From Streptomyces sp. Go-475 (GTDB lineage Bacteria; Actinomycetota; Actinomycetes; Streptomycetales; Streptomycetaceae): a stretch of DNA of 64,000 nt. Each line of letters starts with the position of its first letter. Within the stretch, counting starts at the first letter, position 1. The DNA is taken from assembly GCF_003330845.1 (NCBI RefSeq), contig NZ_CP026121.1:5747501-5811500 (forward strand), given 5' to 3'. Below the pieces are notes generated by a model. The model searched no databases and was not told the origin of the DNA. It saw only the letters and a list, made by a program, of their open reading frames with translations. A program made the position numbers and the translations under genes. This document shows, piece by piece, positions 17,946 to 26,987 of this stretch.

Positions 17946-18932
17946 ATGAGTGCCGCAGACACCCACATTCCCGCCAAGGTGCCGCCACCGCGGCAGGCAC
18001 CGCCACCTCCCGCCGATGAGCTGCCACGGGTGAGCCGGCCGTCGGGCGGGGCCGCGGTCCCCTGGCTGCTGCTCGCGCCCTGCCTGCTGATCCTGGCCCT
18101 GGTCATGGGCTATCCGCTGGCCCGCCTGGTCACCCTGTCCTTCCAGAAGTTCGGGCAGTCCCAGCTGTGGGGCTTCCAGCCGGCCGAGTCGGTCGGCTTC
18201 GACAACTTCGCCAAGGTGCTCGGCGACGGCGAGTTCTGGGCCGTCGTGCTGCGCACCGTGATCTTCGCGGGCGGCGCGGTCGTTTTCACCATGGTGATCG
18301 GCATGGCGCTCGCGCTGCTGCTCCAGCGCGTCTCGGGCTGGCTGAAGATACTGATCAACATCGTGCTGGTGGCCAGCTGGGGCATGCCGGTGATCGTGGC
18401 GACCACGGTCTTCAAGTGGCTCTTCGACTCGGACTACGGCGTCTTCAACGCCCTGCTCAGCAAGCTGCCCGGCGTCGACATGATCGGCCACAACTGGTTC
18501 GCCAGCGGGCCCGAGGGCCTCGCCGTGATCATGCTGCTGGTCGTCTGGGGCGCCGTGCCGTTCGTGGTCATCACGCTCAGCGCGGGCCTCACCCAGGTCC
18601 CGAAGGAACTGGAGGAGGCGGCCCGGCTCGACGGCGCCGGCTCCTGGGGCGTCTTCCGCTACGTCACCCTGCCCGTCCTCAAGCCGATCATCGTGATGCT
18701 CACGACCCTGTCGGTCATCTGGGACATGGGCGTCTTCCCGCAGGTGTTCGTCATGCGCAACGGCCACCCCGAGCCGGAGTTCCAGGTCCTCAACACCTAC
18801 TCCTACGACCGTGCCTTCGTCGTCAACGACTACGCCCAGGGCTCGGCCATCGCGCTGATCACCGTCCTGCTGCTGCTCGGCGTGGTCGCCGTCTACATGC
18901 GGCAGATGCTGAAGATCGGAGAGGTCGAATGA
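17946..18932 (+). CDS. dasB: DasB, sugar ABC transporter permease
   Basis: A 328-residue inner-membrane permease with a Pro-rich cytoplasmic N-terminus (residues 1-38) and six helices. The EAA loop that docks to the ATPase is EELEEAARLDGAGSWGVFRYVTLP. It forms the channel with DasC for chitobiose/GlcNAc import. It overlaps dasC by ATGA. A GGACCGCCGAGGAG segment precedes the ATG. Confidence 0.92.
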   Translation: MSAADTHIPAKVPPPRQAPPPPADELPRVSRPSGGAAVPWLLLAPCLLILALVMGYPLARLVTLSFQKFGQSQLWGFQPAESVGFDNFAKVLGDGEFWAVVLRTVIFAGGAVVFTMVIGMALALLLQRVSGWLKILINIVLVASWGMPVIVATTVFKWLFDSDYGVFNALLSKLPGVDMIGHNWFASGPEGLAVIMLLVVWGAVPFVVITLSAGLTQVPKELEEAARLDGAGSWGVFRYVTLPVLKPIIVMLTTLSVIWDMGVFPQVFVMRNGHPEPEFQVLNTYSYDRAFVVNDYAQGSAIALITVLLLLGVVAVYMRQMLKIGEVE

Positions 18933-19768
18933 GCGGCACCCTGACCGGCCGCCGGGCGCCGAAGCTCTGGTGGAACCTCCTCGGCCTCCTCGTCTTCGTC
19001 ACCGCGGGCTTCCCGCTCTACTGGATGCTCAACACCGCGTTCAAGCCCGCCGAGGACGCCATCGACCCCGACCCGAGCCTGCTGCCGACCGGCCTCACCC
19101 TCACCAACTTCGGCCGGGCACTGGACATCGCCGACTTCTGGGGGCCCGTGGGGCGCAGCCTGGTGGTGTCGCTGGCGGTGGTCGTCATCGGCATGGCCGT
19201 CGGGCTGCTGGCCGCGCTCGCCATCTCCCGGTTCGCCTTCCGCGGCCGCAAGATCGTGATCGTCGGGATCCTGGCCGTCCAGATGGTCCCCCTGGTCGCC
19301 ATGATCATCCCGGTGTTCCTGCTCCTCAACGACCTCGGCCAGTACGACCGGCTCACCGGCCTGATCATCACGTACCTGACCTTCATCCTGCCGTTCACGG
19401 TCTGGACGCTCAGGGGCTTCATCGTCAACATCCCGAAGGAACTGGAGGAGGCGGCCATGGTCGACGGCTGCTCCCGCACCGGCGCCTTCCTGCGGGTCGT
19501 CTTCCCGCTCCTGGCCCCCGGCATGGTCGCCACCTCGGTCTACGGCTTCATCCAGGCCTGGAACGAGTACCTGTACGCCCTCATGCTCCTCAGCCAGAAG
19601 AACCAGACCGCGACCGTCTGGCTCGGCAACTTCACCACCAAGCACGGCACCGAATACGCCCCGATGATGGCCGGAGCCACGATGATGGCCGTGCCGATCG
19701 TCGCCCTGTTCCTCCTCGTCCAGCGCAAGATGGCCGCGGGCCTGACCGCGGGCGCCGTGAAGGGATGA
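18929..19768 (+). CDS. dasC: DasC, sugar ABC transporter permease
   Basis: A 279-residue permease of the MalG branch with six helices. The EAA motif is ELEEAAMVDGCSRTGAFLRVVFP. The ATG lies within the dasB stop (ATGA), and dasD follows nine bases after its own stop. It pairs with DasB. A longer open frame reaching upstream through dasB is only a GC-rich artefact. Confidence 0.92.
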   Translation: MSGTLTGRRAPKLWWNLLGLLVFVTAGFPLYWMLNTAFKPAEDAIDPDPSLLPTGLTLTNFGRALDIADFWGPVGRSLVVSLAVVVIGMAVGLLAALAISRFAFRGRKIVIVGILAVQMVPLVAMIIPVFLLLNDLGQYDRLTGLIITYLTFILPFTVWTLRGFIVNIPKELEEAAMVDGCSRTGAFLRVVFPLLAPGMVATSVYGFIQAWNEYLYALMLLSQKNQTATVWLGNFTTKHGTEYAPMMAGATMMAVPIVALFLLVQRKMAAGLTAGAVKG

Positions 19769-19777
19769 CCCCACCCG

Positions 19778-21316
19778 ATGACGACACTCGCCAGCGGCAC
19801 CGACACACTCACCCGCGACGCCCTCACCGTCCTCCAGCCCGGCTTCACCGGCACCACCGCCCCCGACTGGCTGCTGCGCCGCCTCGGTGAGGGACTCGCC
19901 TCCGTCGGTCTCTTCGGCCGCAACATCACCTCACCTGCCCAACTCGCCGCACTGACCGCCCAGCTGCGGGCCGAGCGCGACGACGTCCTCGTCGCGATCG
20001 ACGAGGAGGGCGGCGACGTGACCCGCCTGGAGGTGCGGTCCGGCTCCTCGTTCCCGGGCAACCACGCCCTCGGCGCGGTCGACGACGTGGAGCTGACCCA
20101 CCAGGTCGCCCACGAACTGGGCCGGCGTCTCGCGGCCTGCGGCGTGAACCTCGACTGGGCCCCCTCCGCCGACGTGAACTCCAACCCCGCCAACCCGGTC
20201 ATCGGCGTCCGCTCCTTCGGCGCCGACACCGGCCTGGCCGCCCGGCACACCGCCGCCTACGTCACGGGCCTGCAGTCCGCCGGAGTCGCCGCCTGCACCA
20301 AGCACTTCCCGGGCCACGGCGACACGGCCGTCGACTCCCACCACGCCCTGCCGCGCATCGACGTCCCTGCGGACGTGCTCGCCGAGCGCGAACTCGTCCC
20401 GTTCCGCGCGGCCATCGCCGCCGGCACCCGGGCCGTGATGAGCGCCCACATCCTGGTCCCGGCCCTGGACCCCGACCGCCCCGCCACGCTTTCCCGCCGT
20501 ATCCTCACCGGGCTGCTGCGCGGCGAACTCGGCTACGACGGCCTCATCGTCACCGACGGCATGGAGATGCGCGCCATCGCCGGCACCTACGGCATCGAAC
20601 GCGGCAGCGTCCTCGCCATCGCCGCGGGCGCCGACGCGATCTGCGTCGGCGGCGGCCTGGCCGACGACGCGATCGTGCTGCGCCTGCGGGACGCCCTCGT
20701 CGCGGCGGTCCGCGCGGGCGAACTCCCCGAGGAACGCCTCGCCGACGCGGCCGAGCGCGTCCGGGCCCTGGCCGGCTGGGCCGGCTCGGCGGGCCGCTCA
20801 CCTGGGGGCACACCCGGCGGCGAGATCGGCCTGGAGGCCGCCCGCCGCGCCCTCACGGTGACCCCCGCACCGGGACTCGGCGGCCCGGGGGCCTTCACCG
20901 CCCTCACCGAACCGCCCTACGTCGCGGCCCTCACCCCCGTCGCCAACATCGCGGTCGGCGACGAGACCCCGTGGGGCGTCGCCGCGGAACTCGTCCACCT
21001 CCTGCCGGGCACGGTGACGGGGAGCTTCTCCGCCGGGGACGGCACGGAGAGCGAGGCCGGGCGGAGCGCCGGCCGGGCGGCCCTGCAGGCGGCCGGTGCC
21101 CGCCGCGTCGTGGCCGTCGTCCGGGACGAACACCGCCACCCCTGGATGGCCTCCGCCCTCGACACCCTGCTGGCCACTCGCCCCGACACGATCGTCGTCG
21201 AGATGGGCGTCCCGCAGGCCGCTCCGCGCGGCGCCCTGCACATCGCCACCCACGGCGCGGCCCGCGTCTGCGGCCGGGCGGCGGCCGAGGTGATCGCCGG
21301 AATCACGGGGTTGTAA
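19778..21316 (+). CDS. dasD: DasD, family 3 beta-N-acetylglucosaminidase
   Basis: A 512-residue glycoside hydrolase family 3 enzyme. The NagZ-type motif KHFPGHGDTAVDSH (residues 175-188) has the His/Asp acid-base pair, and D260 in VTDGMEM is the expected nucleophile. No signal peptide is visible, so it should act in the cytoplasm on imported chitobiose, giving GlcNAc. The C-terminal domain (residues about 330-512) is an extra conserved module. Last gene of the das operon, nine bases after dasC. Confidence 0.9.
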   Translation: MTTLASGTDTLTRDALTVLQPGFTGTTAPDWLLRRLGEGLASVGLFGRNITSPAQLAALTAQLRAERDDVLVAIDEEGGDVTRLEVRSGSSFPGNHALGAVDDVELTHQVAHELGRRLAACGVNLDWAPSADVNSNPANPVIGVRSFGADTGLAARHTAAYVTGLQSAGVAACTKHFPGHGDTAVDSHHALPRIDVPADVLAERELVPFRAAIAAGTRAVMSAHILVPALDPDRPATLSRRILTGLLRGELGYDGLIVTDGMEMRAIAGTYGIERGSVLAIAAGADAICVGGGLADDAIVLRLRDALVAAVRAGELPEERLADAAERVRALAGWAGSAGRSPGGTPGGEIGLEAARRALTVTPAPGLGGPGAFTALTEPPYVAALTPVANIAVGDETPWGVAAELVHLLPGTVTGSFSAGDGTESEAGRSAGRAALQAAGARRVVAVVRDEHRHPWMASALDTLLATRPDTIVVEMGVPQAAPRGALHIATHGAARVCGRAAAEVIAGITGL

Positions 21317-21374
21317 GTCCCAGCCGAGTCCCATGGGGTTGTAAGGCTGCATCCGAATGTAGTACTTCTTATAC

Positions 21375-21623
21375 ATGAGCGAGCAGGTGCACAACAGATT
21401 GGCCGTGGTGCGCGCCGAACGGAAGGTGTCGCGCCAGAGCCTGGCCGAGGCAGTGGGAGCCCACTACCAGACCATCGGCTACATCGAGCGGGGGCAGTAC
21501 AACCCGAGCCTCGACCTGGCGCTGAGGATCGCGAAGTTCTTCGGACTGCCGGTCGAGGCCCTGTTCTCCCTCGAACCGTTCCGGCCGCTCACTGACGAGG
21601 TCTACGGGAGGAACCAGCCATGA
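21375..21623 (+). CDS. XRE-family small HTH regulator
   Basis: An 82-residue protein made almost only of a Cro/C1-type HTH (residues 8-65: LAVVRAERKVSRQSLAEAVGAHYQTIGYIERGQYNPSLDLALRIAKFF). It overlaps the following membrane-protein gene by ATGA. The intergenic region upstream is only 58 bases and unusually AT-rich (TAGTACTTCTTATAC), suggesting its own promoter. Such regulator and membrane-protein pairs recur in bacteria; the signal sensed is unknown. Confidence 0.82.
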   Translation: MSEQVHNRLAVVRAERKVSRQSLAEAVGAHYQTIGYIERGQYNPSLDLALRIAKFFGLPVEALFSLEPFRPLTDEVYGRNQP

Positions 21624-22138
21624 CGACGACACGCCTGACCCGCTACGACCGGACCATGCTGCGGCTGATGAACGACCGCCGCGGCGCGGCCTGGTACGCC
21701 ACGGCGGCCCGCCGCCGGCTGGCCGTCGCAGCGCACGTCACGCTCACGGTGGCCATCGGCGGCCTGATGACCCACCTCTTCCTCGCCGAGGGCGAACCGC
21801 TGTGGGCCATCGCCGTGATGGCGGTGCTGCTGCTTCCCTGGATGGTCGCGACCGGCGTGATCAACAGCGCCACCCGGGGCCTGCTGGAGCTGCGCGCCCA
21901 CGTCCTGGACGAGCGGCAGTCGGCCGAACGCAGCCGCGTCCTGGCCCGGGCCCACCGCGTGACGACCCTGCTGCTGGCCGCGGCGGCGGTCACCCTGCTG
22001 ATCACGGGCGGCGTCGCCGGCGACGCCCCGAGGGCCTACGCGGCGCCCCTGCTCATCGCCGTCCTCGTCACCCACTGGGTGATGCCCCTGTGGGTGGCCG
22101 GCTGGCTGGCCGAGGACGACCCGGCCGACGACGTCTGA
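21620..22138 (+). CDS. Membrane protein paired with XRE regulator
   Basis: A 172-residue protein with four predicted helices in two pairs (residues about 36-55, 61-82, 113-133, 139-158) and a cytoplasmic central segment. GGGAGGAACC precedes the ATG, which overlaps the regulator's stop. I do not recognise a function; coupling to the XRE gene suggests it is either the regulator's target or its membrane sensor. Its end is 9 bases from the nagB stop on the other strand. Confidence 0.75.
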   Translation: MTTTRLTRYDRTMLRLMNDRRGAAWYATAARRRLAVAAHVTLTVAIGGLMTHLFLAEGEPLWAIAVMAVLLLPWMVATGVINSATRGLLELRAHVLDERQSAERSRVLARAHRVTTLLLAAAAVTLLITGGVAGDAPRAYAAPLLIAVLVTHWVMPLWVAGWLAEDDPADDV

Positions 22139-22147
22139 CGTACCGGG

Positions 22148-22933
22148 TCAGATCCCCTGCCAGTCCGGCTTGTTGGCGTACGTGTGCCGGAAGTAGTCCG
22201 CGAGCTTCAGCTTCGACGCGGCGGCCTCGTCGGCGACGACGGTCGCGTGCGGGTGGAGCTGGAGCGCGGACGCGGGGCACACCGCGGCGACCGGTCCTTC
22301 CACCGTCGCCGCGACCGCGTCCGCCTTGCCCTCGCCGGTGGCGAGCAGCACCAGGTGCCGGGCCTCCAGGATGGTGCCGATGCCCTGCGTGATCACGTGG
22401 TGCGGCACCTGGTCGATGTCGCCGTCGAAGAAGCGCGCGTTGTCGATCCGGGTCTGCTCGGTCAGCGTCTTGATCCGCGTCCGCGACGCCAGCGACGAGC
22501 ACGGCTCGTTGAACCCTATGTGCCCGTCGGTCCCGATCCCGAGCAGTTGCAGATCCACACCGCCGGCGTCCGCGAGCGCCTTGTCGTACGCCTCGCACGC
22601 CCCCGGCACATCCGCGGCCGTGCCGTCCGGGCCCGTGAACCGGTCCATCCCGATGCCGAGCGGCTCCAGCACCTCGCGCCGCAGCACCGAGCGGTAGGAC
22701 TCCGGATGGTCGGCGGGCAGCCCCACGTACTCGTCGAGCTGGGCGATCCGCGCCCGCCCGACGTCGACGGCACCGGAGCGCACCTTCGCCGCCAGCGCCT
22801 CGTACACGGGCAGCGGCGTGGAACCGGTGGCCACGCCGAGCAGGGCGTCGGGCTTGCGCCGGAGCAGCTGGGCCATGGCGTCGGCGACGAGCTCGCCGCC
22901 CGCCTTGGCGTCCGGAACGATGACAACTTCCAC
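22148..22933 (-). CDS. nagB: Glucosamine-6-phosphate deaminase NagB
   Basis: A 261-residue enzyme that converts glucosamine-6-phosphate to fructose-6-phosphate and ammonia, the last step of GlcNAc breakdown. Motifs GVATGSTPLPVYEAL, the catalytic Asp in AQLDEYVGL and LGIGTDGHIGFNEP are all present. GTG 22933 gives the family length; an upstream open frame to 23125 lacks conservation. A dre site lies 60 bases upstream, so DasR control is likely. Confidence 0.94.
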   Translation of the reverse strand: MEVVIVPDAKAGGELVADAMAQLLRRKPDALLGVATGSTPLPVYEALAAKVRSGAVDVGRARIAQLDEYVGLPADHPESYRSVLRREVLEPLGIGMDRFTGPDGTAADVPGACEAYDKALADAGGVDLQLLGIGTDGHIGFNEPCSSLASRTRIKTLTEQTRIDNARFFDGDIDQVPHHVITQGIGTILEARHLVLLATGEGKADAVAATVEGPVAAVCPASALQLHPHATVVADEAAASKLKLADYFRHTYANKPDWQGI

Positions 22934-22992
22934 GCTGGGCCTGCCGATCTGAGAGGAGTGCTCGACTGGGACGGGACCCGGGGAGGGGCCGT

Positions 22993-23008
22993 GTGGTTTA
23001 GACCAATC
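22993..23008. promoter_or_regulatory. dre (DasR-binding) site of nagB
   Basis: GTGGTTTAGACCAATC matches the DasR element and is, as I recall, the form found before S. coelicolor nagB. It lies 60 bases from the nagB start and 208 bases from the divergent SIS-domain gene, which may be co-regulated. Confidence 0.85.
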
Positions 23009-23149
23009 TAACAGAGCGGGGGCCGCCCTCCCAGGGTGCCGGCCGCCCCTCCCGGGCAGACGGCGACGCCGTGCCGACCAGGTCTCCGGAAGGTGAACAG
23101 CACCGCCCGGACCTGGGCGTTCCACGGCCCGGGGGAGTGAAATGGAACC

Positions 23150-23196
23150 CGCACGACCCCCACGACCCGCACGACCCCCACGGCCCGCACGACCCG
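23150..23196. repeat. 18-bp tandem repeat in the leader of the SIS-domain gene
   Basis: About 2.6 copies of CGCACGACCCCCACGRCC end 20 bases before the ATG of the SIS gene. Copy number could vary between strains and change the leader. Confidence 0.75.
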
Positions 23197-23215
23197 CGCC
23201 CGGAAGGACCCCGCC

Positions 23216-24286
23216 ATGACCGCCGCCACCCCGGACCCCCTCAGCGACCTCCCCGGCCGGATCATGGCCGGCGAGATGGCGGAGCAGCCCGCCGTCCTGC
23301 GCCGGATCCTGGCCGACGGCGCCCCGGCGATCCGGGACGTGGCCCGGCGGATCGCCGCCCGCGCGCCCCGCTTCGTCCTGCTGACGGCCCGCGGCACCTC
23401 CGACAACGCCGCCCTGTACGCCAAGTACCTCCTGGAGATCCGGCTCGGCCTGCCCTGCGGACTCACCTCGATGTCCACCACCACGGCCTACGGCGCCCGG
23501 CCCGACCTCACCGACGTCCTCGTCATCACCGTCAGCCAGTCCGGCGGCTCCCCGGACCTGGTCGCCTCGACCCGGGCCGCCCGCGAGGCCGGCGCGATCA
23601 CGCTGGCCGTCACCAACAACCCGGACTCACCGCTCGCGGACGTCTCCGAGTACCACCTCGACATCATGGCCGGACCCGAGAAGGCCCTCCCCGCGACCAA
23701 GACCTACACCGCCTCCCTCCTCGCGCTGTACCTGTTCGTGGAGGGCCTGCATGGCGGCGACGGAGCAGCCGCGCACGTCCTGCCGGACCTCGCCGCCGGC
23801 CTGCTCGCCCGGCAGGACGAGGTGCGCGCGCTCGCCGCCCGGTACCGCTTCGCCGAGCGCATGGTGATCACCTCACGCGGCTACGGCTACCCCACGGCCA
23901 AGGAAGCCGCCCTGAAGCTGATGGAGACCAGCTACATCCCGGCCCTGTCCTACTCCGGCGCCGACCTGCTGCACGGTCCCCTCGCCATGGTCGACAACGT
24001 CTCCCCGGTCATCGCCGTGGTCACCGACGGCAAGGGCGGCGCAGCGCTCCAGCCCGTGCTGGACCGGCTGCGCGGTCGCGGCGCCGACCTCGTCGTCATC
24101 GGCCCCAGGGACCAGGTCGAACAGGCGTCGGCCGGTTTCGTGCTGCCGACGCGGGACGTGGCCGAGGAGGTCCAGCCGGTCCTTGAGATCATCCCCCTCC
24201 AGCTCCTGGCCTACGAGGTGACCATCGCCCGCGGCCAGGACCCGGACGCCCCCCGCGCCCTGGCGAAGGTGACCAGGACCCACTGA
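23216..24286 (+). CDS. SIS-domain protein, GlmS-isomerase-like
   Basis: A 356-residue protein with two SIS sugar-phosphate-binding domains (residues about 40-170 and 205-340), like the isomerase half of glucosamine-6-phosphate synthase but without the glutaminase half. TARGTSDNAALYAKYLLE and TVSQSGGSPDLVAS are typical phosphosugar loops; ATKTYTASLLALYLF is also GlmS-like. It probably acts as an aminosugar-phosphate deaminase or isomerase. Placement divergent from nagB and near a dre supports a role in GlcNAc metabolism. GGAAGGA precedes the ATG. Confidence 0.82.
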   Translation: MTAATPDPLSDLPGRIMAGEMAEQPAVLRRILADGAPAIRDVARRIAARAPRFVLLTARGTSDNAALYAKYLLEIRLGLPCGLTSMSTTTAYGARPDLTDVLVITVSQSGGSPDLVASTRAAREAGAITLAVTNNPDSPLADVSEYHLDIMAGPEKALPATKTYTASLLALYLFVEGLHGGDGAAAHVLPDLAAGLLARQDEVRALAARYRFAERMVITSRGYGYPTAKEAALKLMETSYIPALSYSGADLLHGPLAMVDNVSPVIAVVTDGKGGAALQPVLDRLRGRGADLVVIGPRDQVEQASAGFVLPTRDVAEEVQPVLEIIPLQLLAYEVTIARGQDPDAPRALAKVTRTH

Positions 24287-24746
24287 AACCCGCGCGCCGG
24301 CGGCGATCGCGGAAATTGCCCTCCCCATCCGGCCCCGCACAGGAACCCACACGGGTTAGGCTGCGTGCTGGACGCTCGTGCGTCCGACGCGTCGCGGAAA
24401 TAACAACAACGAACAGCCTCCAACGCATGGACACCCCGAGTGGTCTAGTCCACAATGCGTGATGAGAGCGCGTGTGCAGCGCGCACCAGCCTCCGCCTTC
24501 CCCGCACAGGAAGGCGGATCGAGGAACCGAGGCTCTCTGCCCTGACTGCCCCGGCTCCTCATCCTTCGGCCGACCGGGACCGCACACCCCACGGCCGATA
24601 CTGCTCCGGGCTGCGGTGCCGGGAGGGTTGAGGGTCCCTCTCAGGCGCCGCGGCCCGCGGGTGTTCCGGCGGCCGACCGTTCCTGGGCGGTACCGTCCCG
24701 GTCCGGGTATTTCAGAGCCGTACAAACGCCCGGGTACGCTCGCCAC
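24287..24746. other. 460-base intergenic region with an orphan dre
   Basis: No convincing coding frame or RNA gene. It contains an A-rich stretch (AAATAACAACAACGAAC around 24399), a strong dre palindrome at 24440-24453 and GC-rich inverted repeats near 24640. Both the upstream SIS gene and the downstream kinase read to the right, so the dre would belong to a transcript starting here. Confidence 0.5.
24440..24453. promoter_or_regulatory. Strong orphan dre palindrome
   Basis: GTGGTCTAGTCCAC is a 14-base perfect palindrome except for its centre and fits the DasR element better than the dasA sites. It lies 294 bases before the kinase start, far for a normal operator, with no gene directly after it. 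Confidence 0.7.
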
Positions 24747-26222
24747 GTGCCCTCCATGAACGAACTCGTACGCCAGCACACCGCCCTCGACGACACCGAC
24801 CTCGAGTGGCTGCACCTGCTGGTCTCGGAGTGGCAGCTGCTCTCCGACCTCTCCTTCGCCGACCTGGTCCTGTGGGTCCCCACCAGCGACGGCACCCGGT
24901 ACGTCTCGGTCGCCCAGATGCGGCCCAACACCGGCCCGACCTCGTACCAGGACGACATGGTGGGCCATCTCGTCCCGCGCGGCCGCCGCCCGATGCTGGA
25001 CGCCGCCCTCGACGAGGGCCGCATCGTGCGCGAGGGCGACCCCGAGTGGCGGGAGGAGGTCCCCGTCCGGGTCGAGTCGATCCCCGTACGCCGTGAGGGG
25101 CGCGTCCTCGGGGTCATCGCGCGCAACACCAACCTCCTCACCGTGCGCACCCCGAGCCGCCTGGAACTCACCTATCTGCAGAGCGCCTCCGACCTCGCGC
25201 AGATGATCGCGGCCGGTGCCTTCCCGTTCGCGAACCAGCAGCTCGACATGGACGCCTCGCCCCGCGTCGGCGACGGCCTCATCCGGCTCGACGCCGACGG
25301 CATCGTCCAGTACGCCTCCCCGAACGCCCTGTCCGCCTACCACCGCCTCGGCCTCGCCTCCGACCTCGTCGGCCAGCACCTGGGCCGGACCACCGCCGAA
25401 CTCGCCCCGACCCGGGGCCCGGTGGACGAGGCGCTGGCCAAGGTCGCCAGCGGCTGGGCGCCACGCGAGTTCGAGATCGAGGCCAGCGAAGGGGTCATCC
25501 AGTTCCGGGCGATCCCGCTGAAGCCCAAGGGCACCCGCATCGGTTCGCTGGTGCTGCTGCGGGACGTCACCGAACTGCGCCGCCGCGAGCGCGAGTTGAT
25601 CACCAAGGACGCGACGATCCGGGAGATCCACCACCGGGTCAAGAACAACCTCCAGACGGTGGCGGCCCTGCTCCGCCTCCAGGCCCGGCGCATCGAGTCC
25701 GACCGCGGCCGGGAGGCCCTGGAAGAGGCGGTGCGACGCGTCGGATCGATTGCGATCGTGCATGAGACGCTCTCCCAGAACCTGGACGAGCGCGTGGAGT
25801 TCGACGACATCGCCGACCGCGTCCTGGCGATGGTCGCGGAGATCTCCCCGGGCAAGGTCACGGGCCGGCGCACCGGCCGCTTCGGCATCCTCGACGCCGA
25901 GGTCGCCACCCCGCTGTCGATGGTGCTGACCGAGGTGCTGCAGAACGCGCTGGAGCACGGCTTCCGCGAGGGCGACACCGGCACGGTCGAGGTGTCGGCG
26001 GTCCGCGGCGGCACCACGAAGGAGGCCCGGCTGCTGGTCACCGTCCAGGACGACGGCGTCGGCCTGCCGGAAGGCTTCGATCCGCACACCGCCGGCAACC
26101 TCGGCCTGCAGATCGTACGGACCCTGGTGGAGGGCGAGTTGGGCGGCACCTTCGACATGGTCCCGGCTCCGGAGCGCGGCACCCGCGTGATCCTCGACAT
26201 CCCGGTGCGGTCGCAGAAGTAG
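24747..26222 (+). CDS. PdtaS-like sensor histidine kinase
   Basis: A 491-residue soluble kinase of the HisKA_2/HWE-like type. It has an N-terminal GAF-like domain (residues about 10-155), a PAS-like domain (about 170-275), then the dimerisation box EIHHRVKNNLQTVAALLRLQ (phospho-His H295 or H296) and an ATPase domain with LTEVLQNALEHGF and DDGVGLPEGF. Mycobacterial PdtaS signals to an ANTAR RNA-binding regulator; a similar partner is expected elsewhere in this genome. TACGCT lies six bases before GTG 24747, a pattern of leaderless mRNA, which supports this start. Confidence 0.88.
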   Translation: MPSMNELVRQHTALDDTDLEWLHLLVSEWQLLSDLSFADLVLWVPTSDGTRYVSVAQMRPNTGPTSYQDDMVGHLVPRGRRPMLDAALDEGRIVREGDPEWREEVPVRVESIPVRREGRVLGVIARNTNLLTVRTPSRLELTYLQSASDLAQMIAAGAFPFANQQLDMDASPRVGDGLIRLDADGIVQYASPNALSAYHRLGLASDLVGQHLGRTTAELAPTRGPVDEALAKVASGWAPREFEIEASEGVIQFRAIPLKPKGTRIGSLVLLRDVTELRRRERELITKDATIREIHHRVKNNLQTVAALLRLQARRIESDRGREALEEAVRRVGSIAIVHETLSQNLDERVEFDDIADRVLAMVAEISPGKVTGRRTGRFGILDAEVATPLSMVLTEVLQNALEHGFREGDTGTVEVSAVRGGTTKEARLLVTVQDDGVGLPEGFDPHTAGNLGLQIVRTLVEGELGGTFDMVPAPERGTRVILDIPVRSQK

Positions 26223-26263
26223 CAGCTCCCGGCCCGTCAGGCGAGGGCCCGCACACAGCATTG

Positions 26264-26292
26264 AGCCCCGGGCCACTGGGTGGCCCGGGGCT
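26264..26292. terminator. Bidirectional terminator between kinase gene and wblE
   Basis: A perfect 13-bp stem AGCCCCGGGCCAC-TGG-GTGGCCCGGGGCT lies between convergent genes. It is enclosed by a second pair of arms (CACACAGCA and TGCTGTGT), giving an extended structure. Confidence 0.85.
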
Positions 26293-26410
26293 TAAAGCTC
26301 GCTGCTGCTGTGTAAGCGCATCGGGGGAACTGCGCGCTGCGGCTCGGGGGCGGGAGATGCGCACTCGCTGTGCGCGCCGCCAAGCTCAGGCTGTCAGCAG
26401 GGGTGGGTTG

Positions 26411-26668
26411 TCAGGCGGAGGCCTGACGGGCCCGGTTGCGGGCGGCGCGGCGCTTCATGGCACGGCGCTCGTCCTCGCTGAGACCACCCCAGACGCCGGA
26501 GTCCTGGCCGGACTCGAGCGCCCACTGCAGACACTGCTCGATCACCGGGCAGCGACGGCAGACGGCCTTGGCTTCCTCGATCTGCAGCAGCGCAGGACCG
26601 GTGTTGCCGATGGGGAAGAAGAGCTCGGGGTCTTCCTCGCGGCAAACGGCGTTGTGACGCCAGTCCAT
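26411..26668 (-). CDS. wblE: WhiB-like iron-sulfur protein WblE
   Basis: An 85-residue Wbl protein. The four iron-sulfur cysteines are C9, C37, C40 and C46 (C-x27-C-x2-C-x5-C), followed by the turn GVWGGLSEDERR and a basic tail KRRAARNRARQ. Length and sequence fit WblE, the WhiB1-like member found in all actinomycetes, which binds the primary sigma factor region 4. AAGGAGAGG lies 10 bases before the ATG. Confidence 0.93.
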   Translation of the reverse strand: MDWRHNAVCREEDPELFFPIGNTGPALLQIEEAKAVCRRCPVIEQCLQWALESGQDSGVWGGLSEDERRAMKRRAARNRARQASA

Positions 26669-26987
26669 GGCTGCTACCTCTCCTTGGTATTACGTGCAGG
26701 TGCTTGTGAATGTGAACGCTTTCACGAATCCCTCAACAAGTGAAGGGCCGACCGCCAGGTTCCCTGGCGTGGGTCCTGTGAGTTGAAGAGGGGTTCTGGT
26801 GATCAGTGGAGGCCGGTGTTGCGGGCCGTCCCGATCGCCACGTAGAGACTCGCAAACCTCAGCGGCGGATACAACCCCTTCTGGAAAGTTTTTTTTGATT
26901 CTTCGGTGTCGACTAGGTCACAGCCGTACTTCCATGGGGTGGATCCTGGCCTAAACGTTCGAGTGAAAGGACTTTAGCCAGTTCTGC
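26669..26987. other. Intergenic region carrying the wblE promoter
   Basis: A 319-base region without a supported gene. It holds the wblE ribosome site, a 15-base hairpin GCCAGG-TTC-CCTGGC at 26754-26768, and a run of eight to nine T residues near 26889, uncommon in this DNA, which read on the minus strand is an A-run. The upstream diacylglycerol-kinase-type gene ends at 26988 on the same strand. Confidence 0.5.

Noticed and set aside
26261..26743. A 160-codon plus-strand frame antisense to wblE
   Set aside because: It runs through the terminator and the complement of the conserved wblE; no protein features.
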